Shown here: positions 1 through 9,631 of the stretch, piece by piece
Numbering within the stretch: the stretch's first letter is position 1
How the letters are laid out: each line of letters opens with the position of its first letter
Made by a program: the position numbers and the translations under genes
The notes under the pieces: generated by a model
What the model saw: the letters and a program-made list of their open reading frames with translations, nothing else
What the model was told of the DNA's origin: nothing
Database searches by the model: none
From: Bacteroidales bacterium
GTDB taxonomy: Bacteria; Bacteroidota; Bacteroidia; Bacteroidales; JAIPAH01
Length of the DNA stretch: 48,991 bases
Direction: 5' to 3'
Assembly: GCA_021738485.1 (NCBI GenBank)
Contig: JAIPBX010000011.1
Coordinates: forward strand, 1 to 48,991

Positions 1-1
1 C

Positions 2-1150
2 TTGTATACCCGAAAAGATGGAAGCATGAAGATATCCCTGAACAAAAACATGCATAAGGATACCATCTTTTTTGTGGATGAGGCTTCCATGATTCCCGAT
101 CGTAGCAAAGATTCCAAAAGTTTTGCCCAACACAGCCTGTTGGATGATTTAGTGGAATTTATTTACTCAGGACAAAACTGTAAGATGATACTTATTGGCG
201 ATACAGCACAGTTACCCCCCGTAGGATTGTCCATCAGCCCGGCACTGGATGCGGATTTTCTGAAAAGTTCATTCAGCCTGGATCTTTTTTCCGATGAATT
301 AACCGAGGTGGTCAGGCAGGAACAGGATTCGGGGATTCTTACCAATGCCACCCGCCTGAGGGAAAAAATTGCCGTGGAGGATTTTGATTATCCGTTTTTC
401 CGGACACACCAACTCCCACAGGTCAATCGCATAACGGGCAATGAGCTGGAAGAGGCGCTCCTAGACACTTTTAACGGACGGGAAACCGGCGAATCGGTAG
501 TGATTACCCGTTCTAATAAAAGGGCCAACCTATATAACCGTGAAATACGCCGCCGGATTCTTTTCCAATTCGATGAGCTTTCTTCCGGCGATTTTATGAT
601 GGTGGTCAAAAACAATTATTTCTGGTTGCCCGGGGAATCTAAAGCCGGATTTATTGCCAACGGGGATATTATAGAGGTGCTTAAGGTTAAAGGGATAGAA
701 GAAATGTATGGATTTCGCTTTGCCAGCGTATCCGTGCGCCTTGTGGATTATCCCGAAGAAGATGATTTGGATGTTATCCTTTTGCTTGATACTATTGATG
801 CCGAGAGCGCATCCCTCACCTATGAGCAAAACCAGAAGCTGTTTCAGGCCGTGATGGAGGACTATACGGATATTGCCGGAAAACGCAAGCGGCTGGAAAA
901 GGTAAAAAGCAATCCCTACTTTAATGCCCTGCAGGTTAAATTCGCCTACTCCCTGACATGCCACAAAACCCAGGGAGGGCAGTGGGATAATGTGTTCGTG
1001 GAGCAAGGTTTTTTTAAGGATGAAATGCTGTCGGTTGATTACCTCAGATGGCTTTATACAGCTTTGACGAGGGCTACCAGGCAGTTATATCTTGTTAATT
1101 TTAAGCAAGAGTTTTTTGAGGAAGAAGAGGGCGTGTATTATTATGATTAA
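2..1150 (+). CDS. RecD-like ATP-dependent DNA helicase (5' end cut by window)
   Basis: C-terminal 382 residues of a superfamily 1 helicase of the RecD/AAA_30 type, a DNA-unwinding motor in repair or recombination. Visible motifs, in fragment numbering: Walker B 'FFVDEASM' near residue 23, motif III 'LIGDTAQLPPVG' near 64, and the UvrD-like C-terminal signature 'SLTCHKTQGGQWDNV' near 320 followed by 'LYTALTRATRQLYLV' near 351, which carries the motif VI arginine. The Walker A loop and the N-terminus lie before the window, so the first codon here is probably internal rather than a true start. Free-standing RecD-like helicases of about 470 residues are common in Bacteroidota, so roughly 90 residues are probably missing. 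The histidine kinase gene follows 41 bp later on the same strand. Confidence 0.85.
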   Translation: MYTRKDGSMKISLNKNMHKDTIFFVDEASMIPDRSKDSKSFAQHSLLDDLVEFIYSGQNCKMILIGDTAQLPPVGLSISPALDADFLKSSFSLDLFSDELTEVVRQEQDSGILTNATRLREKIAVEDFDYPFFRTHQLPQVNRITGNELEEALLDTFNGRETGESVVITRSNKRANLYNREIRRRILFQFDELSSGDFMMVVKNNYFWLPGESKAGFIANGDIIEVLKVKGIEEMYGFRFASVSVRLVDYPEEDDLDVILLLDTIDAESASLTYEQNQKLFQAVMEDYTDIAGKRKRLEKVKSNPYFNALQVKFAYSLTCHKTQGGQWDNVFVEQGFFKDEMLSVDYLRWLYTALTRATRQLYLVNFKQEFFEEEEGVYYYD

Positions 1151-1191
1151 CAGATGAAAGTATCTATATTTGAACAAACAACTTTTTTGTA

Positions 1192-2697
1192 ATGGGAAAA
1201 TCACAGGAGAAAAGACGGTTATATTTATGGACTTTTGTTGCTATTAGCGCTGCTATTCTTATTATTGGGTTTGCAGGTGTGACCTATTCTGTATCCAATA
1301 TCAAAGAAAAATATGTCAATCAACAGTTGGAATCCAATAAACGTACTGCCAAGGTTGTATCTAAAATACTTTCTGACAAGCTAAAGTCCGGGATTTCAGA
1401 AAAGGAAGTTTTAGATTCTTTTCAAAAAGCTATCGCCGGCAGCCAGGTCAATGAGGGTTACCTCTGTATGTTTGATACCAAAAAATCTGTTTTGGTTTGT
1501 CATCCTGATCCCTCAGCTATTGGTAAAAAAATCGAAGGGCAACAATTTCAGTTTCAGAATCTGAGGGAAAATAGAGAAGAGTTATTTGAAAATGCCGTAG
1601 GTTCGTCCGAACAGGAGGGGGGTGTGCTTTCAATGCAGGAACCCACCCGTTCGGAAATCACATACATGGTTCCGGTACCCGGAACGCATTGGAAAGTTTC
1701 TGTCCATGAAAATCTGGATAAAATAGAAGCTAATCTGGCTGATTTAAGAATGAGAGCCTATACGGGCTTTGTCGCTCTGGCATTAGTGATTTCTGTCATT
1801 TCCTCCATAATAAGCCGCAGGATTAATGCTTCCTATGAGGAGAAAATAGAGGCGCAGAAAGAAGAGCTTCACCAAAATTACGAAACCCAAAAATCCCTGA
1901 ATACTCAAATAGAAAAACAAAAGGCCACAATCGAAGAATATACGCAATCCCTGGAGCAAAAGGTAAAAGACCGCACAAGGAAGTTGGAAAATGCCAATGC
2001 GAAATTGGCTGATTTGGATAAGGCAAAAACAGATTTTCTGGGAATCATCAGCCATGAGCTACGCACCCCTTTGAATGGGATTATCGGATTTTCGGATATA
2101 TTAGAGCAAGAGCTCAACCAGGAAGAGCATCGGGAATTTGTACAAAATATAAAGCAATCCGGACAGCGGTTGATTAAGTTCTCCGAAACGGCCATGCTCA
2201 TTACCGAATTAAGCTCTAACTATATGGAGCTTAAATTTGAAAAAGTCAGGGCTAAAGATTTGTTTGACAAAGTGCGCAAAGAATATGAAGGATGGCTGCA
2301 GGAAAAAAATATAACCCTGACAAAAGAAGAGCAGGAGCCTGATAGGGAGCTGGAGGTAGTTCCCAATCTTGTAAAAAAATGTTATGAGAATATTCTTGAC
2401 AATGCCATCAAATATACTCCTGAGGGAAAGGAAATAAAAGTATACAGTTATCCTAATAAAGACAACAATTATATCTGGGAGATCAGAGATAGCGGCCCCG
2501 GTTTCTCAAATGAAGCCCTGAACAAGCTGTTTGATTTTTTCGGCTCTGACGATGTGATGCATCATAAGGAGGGATACGGTTTGGGTTTGGCTGCTTCAAA
2601 GCTTATCATGGAAGCGCATTCAGGTCGTATAGACATTGACAATTGCGAAAGCGGGGCAAAAGTAACCGTTAGTTTCATTAATAGCAATTCATCATAA
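1192..2697 (+). CDS. Membrane sensor histidine kinase with periplasmic Cache-like domain
   Basis: 501 residues. A transmembrane helix at about 12-34 is followed by a periplasmic region of about 150 residues that looks like a single Cache sensor ('GYLCMFDTKKSVLVCHPDP', 'TYMVPVPGTHWKVSVHE'), then a second helix near 189-208 and a long coiled coil to about 280. The HisKA H-box 'ISHELRTPLNG' has the predicted phospho-acceptor at His288. The HATPase domain shows the N-box 'ENILDNAIKYTPEG', G1 'IRDSGPGFS' and G2 'GYGLGLAASK'. The protein should autophosphorylate in response to a small extracellular ligand, but the ligand cannot be told from sequence. No response regulator or receiver domain is encoded nearby, so its partner lies elsewhere. 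The MFS gene starts 1 bp after its stop, which suggests co-transcription. Confidence 0.88.
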   Translation: MGKSQEKRRLYLWTFVAISAAILIIGFAGVTYSVSNIKEKYVNQQLESNKRTAKVVSKILSDKLKSGISEKEVLDSFQKAIAGSQVNEGYLCMFDTKKSVLVCHPDPSAIGKKIEGQQFQFQNLRENREELFENAVGSSEQEGGVLSMQEPTRSEITYMVPVPGTHWKVSVHENLDKIEANLADLRMRAYTGFVALALVISVISSIISRRINASYEEKIEAQKEELHQNYETQKSLNTQIEKQKATIEEYTQSLEQKVKDRTRKLENANAKLADLDKAKTDFLGIISHELRTPLNGIIGFSDILEQELNQEEHREFVQNIKQSGQRLIKFSETAMLITELSSNYMELKFEKVRAKDLFDKVRKEYEGWLQEKNITLTKEEQEPDRELEVVPNLVKKCYENILDNAIKYTPEGKEIKVYSYPNKDNNYIWEIRDSGPGFSNEALNKLFDFFGSDDVMHHKEGYGLGLAASKLIMEAHSGRIDIDNCESGAKVTVSFINSNSS

Positions 2698-2698
2698 A

Positions 2699-3955
2699 GT
2701 GAGTGCTGAAAGGTTCAAAAAGGATTTCCAATATTACCGGTTTTGCCTTTATGGCTTTTTAAAAAACCTCCGGTTTTTTGAACCCTTTCTTTTGCTGTTT
2801 TTCCTGGAAAATGAACTGTCCTATCTACAAATCGGGGTGCTTTACAGCATCCTGGAAATAACCCGAAATCTCCTGGAAATCCCGGCCGGCTTTATCTCCG
2901 ATACGCTGGGCCGGCGCAAGACTATGGTTGCTTCCTTTTCTTTTTACATTGTCTCCTTCATTGTTTTCTTTTTGTCATATACTTATTCCTATTTTATCGT
3001 GGCCATGGTACTTTTTGCCGTAGGTGATGCGTTCCGGACGGGAACACATAAGGCTATGATTTTCACTTATCTGAAACTAAACGGATGGGAAGATCAGAAG
3101 GTTGCCTATTATGGAAATACCCGCTCCTGGTCGCAGATGGGCTCGGCTATTTCTTCACTTATTGCTGCTCTTATCATTTTTTACCAGGGAAGTTACCGCG
3201 ATATCTTTTTGTTTACCCTCATCCCCTATGTGCTTGACTTGTTTAATGTAATGTCATACCCCTCCAAACTCGAAGGGGCTATCAGTCATGAGGGTTCGTT
3301 AAAAGCATCTTTTAAAAAGGTGGGGCAGGCTTTTAAGACTTCTTTTCAAAACCTGGCTATCATCAGGAGTTTGGTTAATGTATCTTCGCACAGCGGTTTT
3401 TATAAAGCCGCAAAAGATTATCTGCAACCGGTGGTGAGGACCTTTGCCCTTTCACTACCTCTGTTAACAGCTTTTTCTGAAAAGCAGCGTACCGCCGTAA
3501 TGGTTGGGTTGGTTTATTTTTTAATTTACCTTATAACTTCCGCTTCATCGAGACGCTCCGGGCGGTTTAAGGATGCTTTCAAGACTTTTAGTGTACCTTT
3601 GAATCTGACTGTGGCCGCTGGGTTGATTATGGGGATGGCCAGTGGGTTGCTTTATGAAACACAGGTGTTATGGCTGGCTATAATTTTTTACGTGGGCATC
3701 TTTGTCATCGAAAATCTTCGAAAACCCATCGGAATGGGCTACCTATCCAAAAAACCTGACGAAAGTGTATTGGCTACTGTCCTGTCTATCGAATCGCAGA
3801 CCAAGTCGATTTTAGCAGCTATTGTGGCTCCTTTGCTGGGCTTTTTTGCCGATGAATTCGGCGTGGGATACAGCCTGGCGATCACTTCGGGGCTATTGCT
3901 CCTCGCTTTGCCCTTGTATTATGCCCGCAAAGCAAACGGAAGCAGTGAGGAATGA
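2699..3955 (+). CDS. Major facilitator superfamily transporter
   Basis: 418 residues, mostly hydrophobic, with about 10-12 predicted membrane helices. The MFS signature between helices 2 and 3 is present ('GFISDTLGRRKT', near residue 62), and a charged central loop separates two halves. The substrate is not recognisable. The start is a GTG one base after the histidine kinase stop; no upstream ATG is available, and the N-terminus (a charged stretch, then helix 1 near residue 22) fits an MFS protein. The tight spacing suggests translational coupling to the kinase gene, so transport and sensing may be linked, but that is inference. ispF on the other strand converges with a 5-bp gap. Confidence 0.82.
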   Translation: MSAERFKKDFQYYRFCLYGFLKNLRFFEPFLLLFFLENELSYLQIGVLYSILEITRNLLEIPAGFISDTLGRRKTMVASFSFYIVSFIVFFLSYTYSYFIVAMVLFAVGDAFRTGTHKAMIFTYLKLNGWEDQKVAYYGNTRSWSQMGSAISSLIAALIIFYQGSYRDIFLFTLIPYVLDLFNVMSYPSKLEGAISHEGSLKASFKKVGQAFKTSFQNLAIIRSLVNVSSHSGFYKAAKDYLQPVVRTFALSLPLLTAFSEKQRTAVMVGLVYFLIYLITSASSRRSGRFKDAFKTFSVPLNLTVAAGLIMGMASGLLYETQVLWLAIIFYVGIFVIENLRKPIGMGYLSKKPDESVLATVLSIESQTKSILAAIVAPLLGFFADEFGVGYSLAITSGLLLLALPLYYARKANGSSEE

Positions 3956-3960
3956 AAACG

Positions 3961-4443
3961 TTATTGTTTGCTTTTTATCAGTGCAACGGCATAGGCGGCC
4001 ACGCCTTCCTCGCTCCCAACAAAACCCATTTTCTCGGTTGTTGTAGCTTTTATAGATATTTGCGACATATCGCATCCAATGGTTTCGGCAATTACTGAAC
4101 GCATCGAATCTATATAATTGGTCAGCCGGGGTTTTTGGAGAACAACAGTGACATCTATGTTACCTGTTATCCAGTTATTTTCATTAAGCAGATCAATCAC
4201 CCGCGTAAGCAGCCTTTTGCTGTCGATATCTTTGAATTCCGGGTCATTAGCCGGGAAGTGGTATCCGATGTCCCTAAGATTGGCTGCCCCCAACAGGGCA
4301 TCACAAATGGCGTGCAACAATGCATCGGCATCCGAATGTCCTTTAGCCCCTTTGTTGTGTTCTATTGTTGTTCCCCCAAGCATAAAGGGGAACCCTTCTT
4401 CCAGTTTGTGAACATCATATCCGAATCCTACTCTGATATCCAT
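3961..4443 (-). CDS. ispF: 2-C-methyl-D-erythritol 2,4-cyclodiphosphate synthase
   Basis: 160 residues from the ATG at 4443, the usual IspF length. A TTG six codons upstream is also in frame but adds residues not typical of the family. It catalyses cyclisation of CDP-ME 2-phosphate to MEcPP in the MEP isoprenoid pathway, in the cytoplasm as a trimer. Visible motifs are the metal ligands in 'GYDVHKL', the 'GHSDADALLHAICDALLGA' segment, 'GYHFPANDPEF' and the C-terminal 'ATTTEKMGFVGSEEG' CDP-binding signature. It lies downstream of porV but beyond a strong terminator hairpin, so it probably has its own promoter or relies on read-through. Confidence 0.96.
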   Translation of the reverse strand: MDIRVGFGYDVHKLEEGFPFMLGGTTIEHNKGAKGHSDADALLHAICDALLGAANLRDIGYHFPANDPEFKDIDSKRLLTRVIDLLNENNWITGNIDVTVVLQKPRLTNYIDSMRSVIAETIGCDMSQISIKATTTEKMGFVGSEEGVAAYAVALIKSKQ

Positions 4444-4460
4444 GGCATTTTGTTTTTGCA

Positions 4461-4505
4461 AAAGAAAAGAGCAGGTAGATATGACTATTCTTTACCTGCT
4501 CTTTC
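4461..4505 (-). terminator. Rho-independent terminator after porV
   Basis: A 10-bp inverted repeat (AGAGCAGGTA / TACCTGCTCT) with a loop of about 14 nt is followed on the minus strand by a T-rich tail (TTTTCTTTT). It sits between the porV stop and the ispF start and should end the porU-porU-porV transcript. Confidence 0.8.
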
Positions 4506-4522
4506 TCCTATGTTAATCTTTA

Positions 4523-5689
4523 TTAGCCTCCTGTAAAAGCATCAAAATCGAAGAACAGGCTGAATCGCAAGGTATTATCCAGCGGGCTTCTCTGGCCGGT
4601 GGGAATGAGATAAGAGAAATCCAGCGAAAAAACGTTGTATTTCAGTCCGGCACCCATAGTAAAATATTGCCTGTTCCCTTTGGTCGGGTCTTCGTAGAAG
4701 TAACCTCCGCGCAAAGCAAATGTGTCATCATACCAGTACTCCGTTCCGAAAGCGAACGAAATCTCACGCATTTCTTCATTAAATCCTCCCGGAGCATCAT
4801 AAAAAGACTGGAATATCCCTGTGATTACCGATACGTCATTATCCATACCTTCAGCAATTTCTTCCTGGTCATTCTCTTTATAAATAGGTGGCGTAGGGAC
4901 AAGTAATTTATTCATGTCCAGGGCAAAAGAAATTTCGTTGTAGCTGTCCAGCTCAAGCTTAACGGCCGGCCCCAATCGCAAATTCGTGGGGATAAAGTCC
5001 TTTTCAACATCTGTGGTATAAGAAATCTTAGCCCCGATATTTGAGATATTCATACCAAAAGAAAATATTCCGTCATTTCTGCCAAAGTCCATCTCATTCT
5101 CGTAATACAGGCCTATGTCAGCTGCTATGGAAGTTCCCGGGCGCGTATCAGCGCCATTGGTATTCTGACCAAGGGTGAGGTTAGAGTAAATAAACCGTCC
5201 GGCTACCGCCAGGGAGAGTTTTTCTGTTAATTTTCGGGAATAGGTACCGTCTATGGCCCACTCATTAGGCTGGTACTCACCCAGAGAAGTCCCTTGATCA
5301 TCTGTAAACTGAATACTTCCCAATGAGAAATACCTGAGCGTCGCACCTATGACCTGTTGATCATCCAGTCTGTTGTAAAAAACCGCATTGTAAAGGCCTA
5401 TATCGTCTACAAGCTCACTGAGCCATGGGCTGACACCAAGAGATACTCCTGCCTTTTTATCGATGAAAGCATATTTTGCCGGATTCCAAAACATGGAGTT
5501 TGCACTGGGTTCTGTAGCCACGCCTACATCCCCCATCGAACCTCCACGGGCATCAGGCGAGATCATTAAAAAAGGAACTCCCGTTGTAATTGTCGCGAGT
5601 CGGTCATTATTTTGAGCTTGGGTTGTCATTGAGATAAGAGCTATGGCACTCAGAAGCAATGCTTTTAAAGCTTTTCCTGTTTTCTTCAT
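4523..5689 (-). CDS. porV: T9SS outer-membrane shuttle protein PorV (LptO)
   Basis: 388 residues with a signal peptide ('LLLSAIALISMTTQAQ'). The mature start, 'TTGVPFLMISPDARGGSMGDVGVA' (residues about 36-59), is the hallmark of PorV/LptO, a FadL-like outer-membrane beta barrel. It ends in an aromatic-rich strand ('FSLFFDFDAFTGG'). PorV collects cargo leaving the translocon and delivers it to the PorU sortase complex. It is downstream of two porU-like genes on the same strand. The F. johnsoniae order gldJ-porU-porV is recognisable here, except that gldJ is on the other strand and porU is doubled. A minus-strand -7-like box at 5721-5728 may add a local promoter. Confidence 0.93.
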   Translation of the reverse strand: MKKTGKALKALLLSAIALISMTTQAQNNDRLATITTGVPFLMISPDARGGSMGDVGVATEPSANSMFWNPAKYAFIDKKAGVSLGVSPWLSELVDDIGLYNAVFYNRLDDQQVIGATLRYFSLGSIQFTDDQGTSLGEYQPNEWAIDGTYSRKLTEKLSLAVAGRFIYSNLTLGQNTNGADTRPGTSIAADIGLYYENEMDFGRNDGIFSFGMNISNIGAKISYTTDVEKDFIPTNLRLGPAVKLELDSYNEISFALDMNKLLVPTPPIYKENDQEEIAEGMDNDVSVITGIFQSFYDAPGGFNEEMREISFAFGTEYWYDDTFALRGGYFYEDPTKGNRQYFTMGAGLKYNVFSLDFSYLIPTGQRSPLDNTLRFSLFFDFDAFTGG

Positions 5690-5720
5690 TCTATTCTTTT
5701 TTTAATCTTTTTAACTCGTG

Positions 5721-5728
5721 CAAATCTA
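5721..5728 (-). promoter_or_regulatory. Possible Bacteroidota -7 box before porV
   Basis: On the minus strand the sequence reads TAGATTTG, matching the Bacteroidota -7 consensus TAnnTTTG, 31 bp before the porV ATG in the 99-bp gap after porU1. No good -33 TTG is seen at the expected distance, so this is a weak call for an internal promoter. Confidence 0.3.
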
Positions 5729-5788
5729 ATACTTAATGATAAATAAATTAACGATACCGTATTTTGTTTATTGTCTGCTACAATTCCT

Positions 5789-8700
5789 TTAGCGGGTTTT
5801 TATGAGCTTTCCGTTTTCCCTGTCTGTATCACCGTTTTGGTTAGTAATAATAATGCTGTAGATATACATGCCCTTTTTAATACTATTGCCATGACTGTCT
5901 CTTCCATCCCATTGGATGGGCGCCGTATCATAGCCGTCGGATAAGATTTCCCTGGGCCCTATTTCCTTTATCAATTGGCCCTGCAATGAAAAAATTTGTA
6001 AGCGTACATTCAATCTTTCTCCAAACTGATTATGGCTGAATTTAAAGTTTGTTTGATTAGAGAATGGATTGGGATAACACTGGACAGTTCCTATCATCGG
6101 GGGTATGTTATCGGAAACCACAAAATTGATTGTCTTTTCCGAAGAATTGTTGTAAACATCCCATGCTTTCAGTGTCAACTGATGCTCTCCCGGTGGTAAA
6201 TTATTAAACGGATACTCTACGCTCCCGCTTTTATAGCTGTCAAGATCGGAAGTGTAGAAATCGTTTAGAACAATGTCGCTTTTGCCATTTTTGTTCTTGA
6301 CTTTAGCAGCCAAATCATGCCCGATGCTGTTTCCAACAGTATTCACCCCGCTTTCATCACTGATATGTGCCATTAAGACCGGGGAGCTATTAATTACATC
6401 TCCCGGACTGAAGGTAGTGTCGTTCATATACATTACAATTTCGGGACCTTCGTTGTCTTCATCCAATTGGTTGGTAGAGCCTCCGACCACTACATTGGTG
6501 CTGGCACCGGTGGCATCCATATTTTCATTGTGGGCATAATAGCTTAATTTGCCTTTACCATAGCTGTAATTGATGTCTTTAGGGACAACAAACGTAAAAT
6601 CGAACTTGCCATCTTTTACCGTAACCTGTCCTTTGTACAGAATATTATCCTGTAATTCAAAGGGCGTTTCGTAAGAAGAAGGATCGTTGGCCCTGGTAGT
6701 TACAGAGTATCTCTTATCAAAGACGGTAGGATTCAGTTTTCCATTAAACCCGGTTTGCAGTTCTCCGGTACTGTTTTGTATTTCACCTTTTATAGTGATT
6801 TTTTTAAGCGCTTTTAGTGTGTCGGAAGGGTTTTGATTCTCCGTACCCCGGATAGAAGTAGTTACAACTTCTTTTTCGGGATAGGCTAAGGTCATGGCCG
6901 GATCCCCCAGAAGGACAAAATTGTATAAATTGTCATTCATAGGTGTTTTGGAAGCAATCACGAGATCACCTAGTCGCGGATGGGTGCCATTTTCCTGGTT
7001 TTTGTCAAAAGCCTTTTTAAATACCCTGATATTGAGTATACTGTTGGTGTGAGAAAACGCCAGCCGGGTTGTAGACAAAAGCCCTATGCTTCCTCCATCA
7101 GGATTCAAAAATGATTTTTCTCCCGCAGAGACGAATTCAGGGTTATCGAAACGGCTAAATTCACAAGTGGCCGTTATAAAAAGCGGCAGCGCGTTATAAT
7201 TTTTCCAGTTCTCCACATCCGGGGTATTGATAATATTTTCATGAGCCAGACCCGACTCTCCGCCATGACCGGTATAATTCATTATTAAAGCTCCTTTTTC
7301 CATCCGGGCATTGATTGCATCGTTTACTTCCGGGTAGCGCTCCCCACCGGGCATCGTTTCCTGGCGGTAGGCGTCAAGGTAAATCTTTTGCAGGTTAATT
7401 TTAGAATAGCCGGTATCTACAATAGTAGCCAGTTTTTCGGCCTGACGGAGATGGATATTACTGTCTTCGTCATCTGCAATAAGACAAATCTCATTCCGCC
7501 ATTTTCCGAAGACTTGCGGGGATGTATTGTAGTGAAGAATTTTATCCACCATAATTTTTGCATCTTCAGGACTTCTCGCAGGAAGACGCCCTATTCCGAT
7601 ATCCAGTAGCCCCTTTAAATCGTCAGAACGTGGTCCTTTATGTCCTTCCCCTTCATCCAATAAACCGAAATAATCGTCTGTCAAATACGACATACCGATA
7701 TTATCGGAATTATACCCCTGGAAGGTAGGTACGTAATTGGTATTTTTTTCTATCCTGTCCATGTAATCATAAGAAGCACTGCCGAACAACAGCAAATATT
7801 TTAGCCTTTGACTGGAGTCAGAGCTTTTATAGATATGTCTTGCAAAATTTCTTATAGCCGTCACATCTTGCCCACCCGAGGAAAACTCATTATAGATTTT
7901 TTGGGGTGTAACCACATGGCACTTCATGCCATCATGTTCCCGGTGATGTTCAGCCAACCGCTGTGCCTGGTCCACAAAATCGGGATGACTGATCACCAGG
8001 TATTCCACATTTTTAACGCCGTGAAGGTTTTGATTATTAACACTTTCTTCAAATTCGGGAGTAAGAAACTCCTGGCCGCTAAACGCTGCGTACTGATGTA
8101 TTTCACTTGCTTCAGCCGTGAATGAAGTGGTATTGTTGTTATTTGTGGTCTCCACAAGGCGGGGGGCAATAGGATCAGTAACATCCCACACCTCAAGGCC
8201 CTGCTGAGAATTACTGATTTTAAATTCTACTATCTGATCTTGTCCCTGGGATTTTTTATCCCTGAAAAGGAGCTGTTCATTTTCATAGCGAAGCTCACAA
8301 CGGGCCGATAGCTCCACCCAATTAATCCATGCATATGAGGATGAACTGGAACTGGGGTATTCCACGGTAATGGTGTAGTTATCATCGCCGGTTTCGTCGA
8401 ATTTTCTTCTTTTGGTATTCGGCCTGAAATATCTGTTATCATCTACATCCAGGGGAGATACAATGTGATTGTATATCTCCTGACCATTGGCGTATAGATA
8501 AACTTCCGAGGTGTAAGGAGAACGGACGCCAACATCACTTTCCAGAAAAAGTTTAGAGCCTTCTACCACATTTTTAAATTCAAATTCAGGTAATTCAATC
8601 TCGCTGCGGGTATTGTCCAGCCGCTCGCCATACCATATTCTTCCTGATTCGAGGAGGTTTTTATCATTGACCTCATGATACTGATAGTTGTCGTAAGTGG

Positions 8701-9619
8701 TGACCGTTGTCTGGGGTTCTCCCGATGGAGGGGCTTGCTGTTCTAAACGCTTCCCCGTGCCTTGATCCGTAGTCAGAAAATAATAAGAGTAATCCGTATA
8801 GTAATTTATTTGATGATTGAATTTTGGGGCTAATGGTTCGAATTCCCAATAAACAGGGCCATGGCCGAAAAAAAGGATATAATCGCCGGAGTCGAAACTG
8901 CCGTCTTCACCTGCGTATACCTGAATGGAATTTTCCGTTAATCCTTGCGGGGTAGAACCATCTATCTGTTCCGGAAGCAGTTTTCCCGTATTGCCAAAAA
9001 TCCCGATTTCTTCAGGGTTGATGTTATTCACCATAACCCCATTATTTTCAAGAAATTCATAGGTGATTTTATAGATGCCGTTTTCTTGTAGCTTCAATTT
9101 ATACCAGTTGCCTTCGGAAAGTACAGACGATTGCTTGTGTTCTGTTTTTCCCTTTTTGGCGTCAACGGGAGCTTTTTGGAACGTTATATCGAATTCGGTG
9201 ATTTTGTATAACGTACCGTTCTTACGCACAATGGGAACAAAACTCACCTTTTCAAAAACCTCCCGCCTTTGCAGGAGCCTGGATAATGTAACTTCAGGGC
9301 TGGCGGGGAATTTCTCGTCTTTTAAAATATTTTTTTCTACAGGATTTACTTTTTCATAAACCGGGTTCGATATTTTAACACTTTGGAACTTTTCTTCTGT
9401 ATTAACGGGAAACAGCTCGGTAAAATAGGGAATAGCAGCGAAAGGCCCCTGATAATTGGCTTTATCAAAAACCATACGTTGAAAAGTGATAGAATCTCCC
9501 AGGGTAATTTTCTCCACCGGTGCCCAGCTTATTGTCCTGTGATACGTCTCCTGGTTCCCTGCCAAAGCAGATTGTACCAATAGTAATAGTGAGACTACCA
9601 TGTACTTACTAATATTCAT
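5789..9619 (-). CDS. porU: PorU-like T9SS sortase, C25 peptidase (copy 1, porV-proximal)
   Basis: 1276 residues with a signal peptide ('MVVSLLLLVQSALAG'), a long N-terminal gingipain-propeptide-like region, a peptidase C25 domain, several beta-sandwich segments and a C-terminal FlgD/CTD-like domain ('CYPNPFSNQTNFKF' ... 'GMYIYSIIITNQNG'). The catalytic pair is present: His785 in 'NYTGHGGESG' and Cys819 in 'TATCEFSRFD', 34 residues apart as expected for the family. PorU sits on the cell surface with PorV, PorQ and PorZ, removes C-terminal sorting domains from cargo, and attaches lipopolysaccharide. This copy is next to porV, 99 bp away, so it is the better candidate for the housekeeping PorU. 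It follows copy 2 by only 12 bp. Confidence 0.88.
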   Translation of the reverse strand: MNISKYMVVSLLLLVQSALAGNQETYHRTISWAPVEKITLGDSITFQRMVFDKANYQGPFAAIPYFTELFPVNTEEKFQSVKISNPVYEKVNPVEKNILKDEKFPASPEVTLSRLLQRREVFEKVSFVPIVRKNGTLYKITEFDITFQKAPVDAKKGKTEHKQSSVLSEGNWYKLKLQENGIYKITYEFLENNGVMVNNINPEEIGIFGNTGKLLPEQIDGSTPQGLTENSIQVYAGEDGSFDSGDYILFFGHGPVYWEFEPLAPKFNHQINYYTDYSYYFLTTDQGTGKRLEQQAPPSGEPQTTVTTYDNYQYHEVNDKNLLESGRIWYGERLDNTRSEIELPEFEFKNVVEGSKLFLESDVGVRSPYTSEVYLYANGQEIYNHIVSPLDVDDNRYFRPNTKRRKFDETGDDNYTITVEYPSSSSSSYAWINWVELSARCELRYENEQLLFRDKKSQGQDQIVEFKISNSQQGLEVWDVTDPIAPRLVETTNNNNTTSFTAEASEIHQYAAFSGQEFLTPEFEESVNNQNLHGVKNVEYLVISHPDFVDQAQRLAEHHREHDGMKCHVVTPQKIYNEFSSGGQDVTAIRNFARHIYKSSDSSQRLKYLLLFGSASYDYMDRIEKNTNYVPTFQGYNSDNIGMSYLTDDYFGLLDEGEGHKGPRSDDLKGLLDIGIGRLPARSPEDAKIMVDKILHYNTSPQVFGKWRNEICLIADDEDSNIHLRQAEKLATIVDTGYSKINLQKIYLDAYRQETMPGGERYPEVNDAINARMEKGALIMNYTGHGGESGLAHENIINTPDVENWKNYNALPLFITATCEFSRFDNPEFVSAGEKSFLNPDGGSIGLLSTTRLAFSHTNSILNIRVFKKAFDKNQENGTHPRLGDLVIASKTPMNDNLYNFVLLGDPAMTLAYPEKEVVTTSIRGTENQNPSDTLKALKKITIKGEIQNSTGELQTGFNGKLNPTVFDKRYSVTTRANDPSSYETPFELQDNILYKGQVTVKDGKFDFTFVVPKDINYSYGKGKLSYYAHNENMDATGASTNVVVGGSTNQLDEDNEGPEIVMYMNDTTFSPGDVINSSPVLMAHISDESGVNTVGNSIGHDLAAKVKNKNGKSDIVLNDFYTSDLDSYKSGSVEYPFNNLPPGEHQLTLKAWDVYNNSSEKTINFVVSDNIPPMIGTVQCYPNPFSNQTNFKFSHNQFGERLNVRLQIFSLQGQLIKEIGPREILSDGYDTAPIQWDGRDSHGNSIKKGMYIYSIIITNQNGDTDRENGKLIKTR

Positions 9620-9631
9620 ATCATCTCCTGC

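Noticed and set aside
530-1006. A 158-residue minus-strand ORF inside the helicase gene
   Set aside because: It is fully inside a well-supported coding region in another frame and has no family features.
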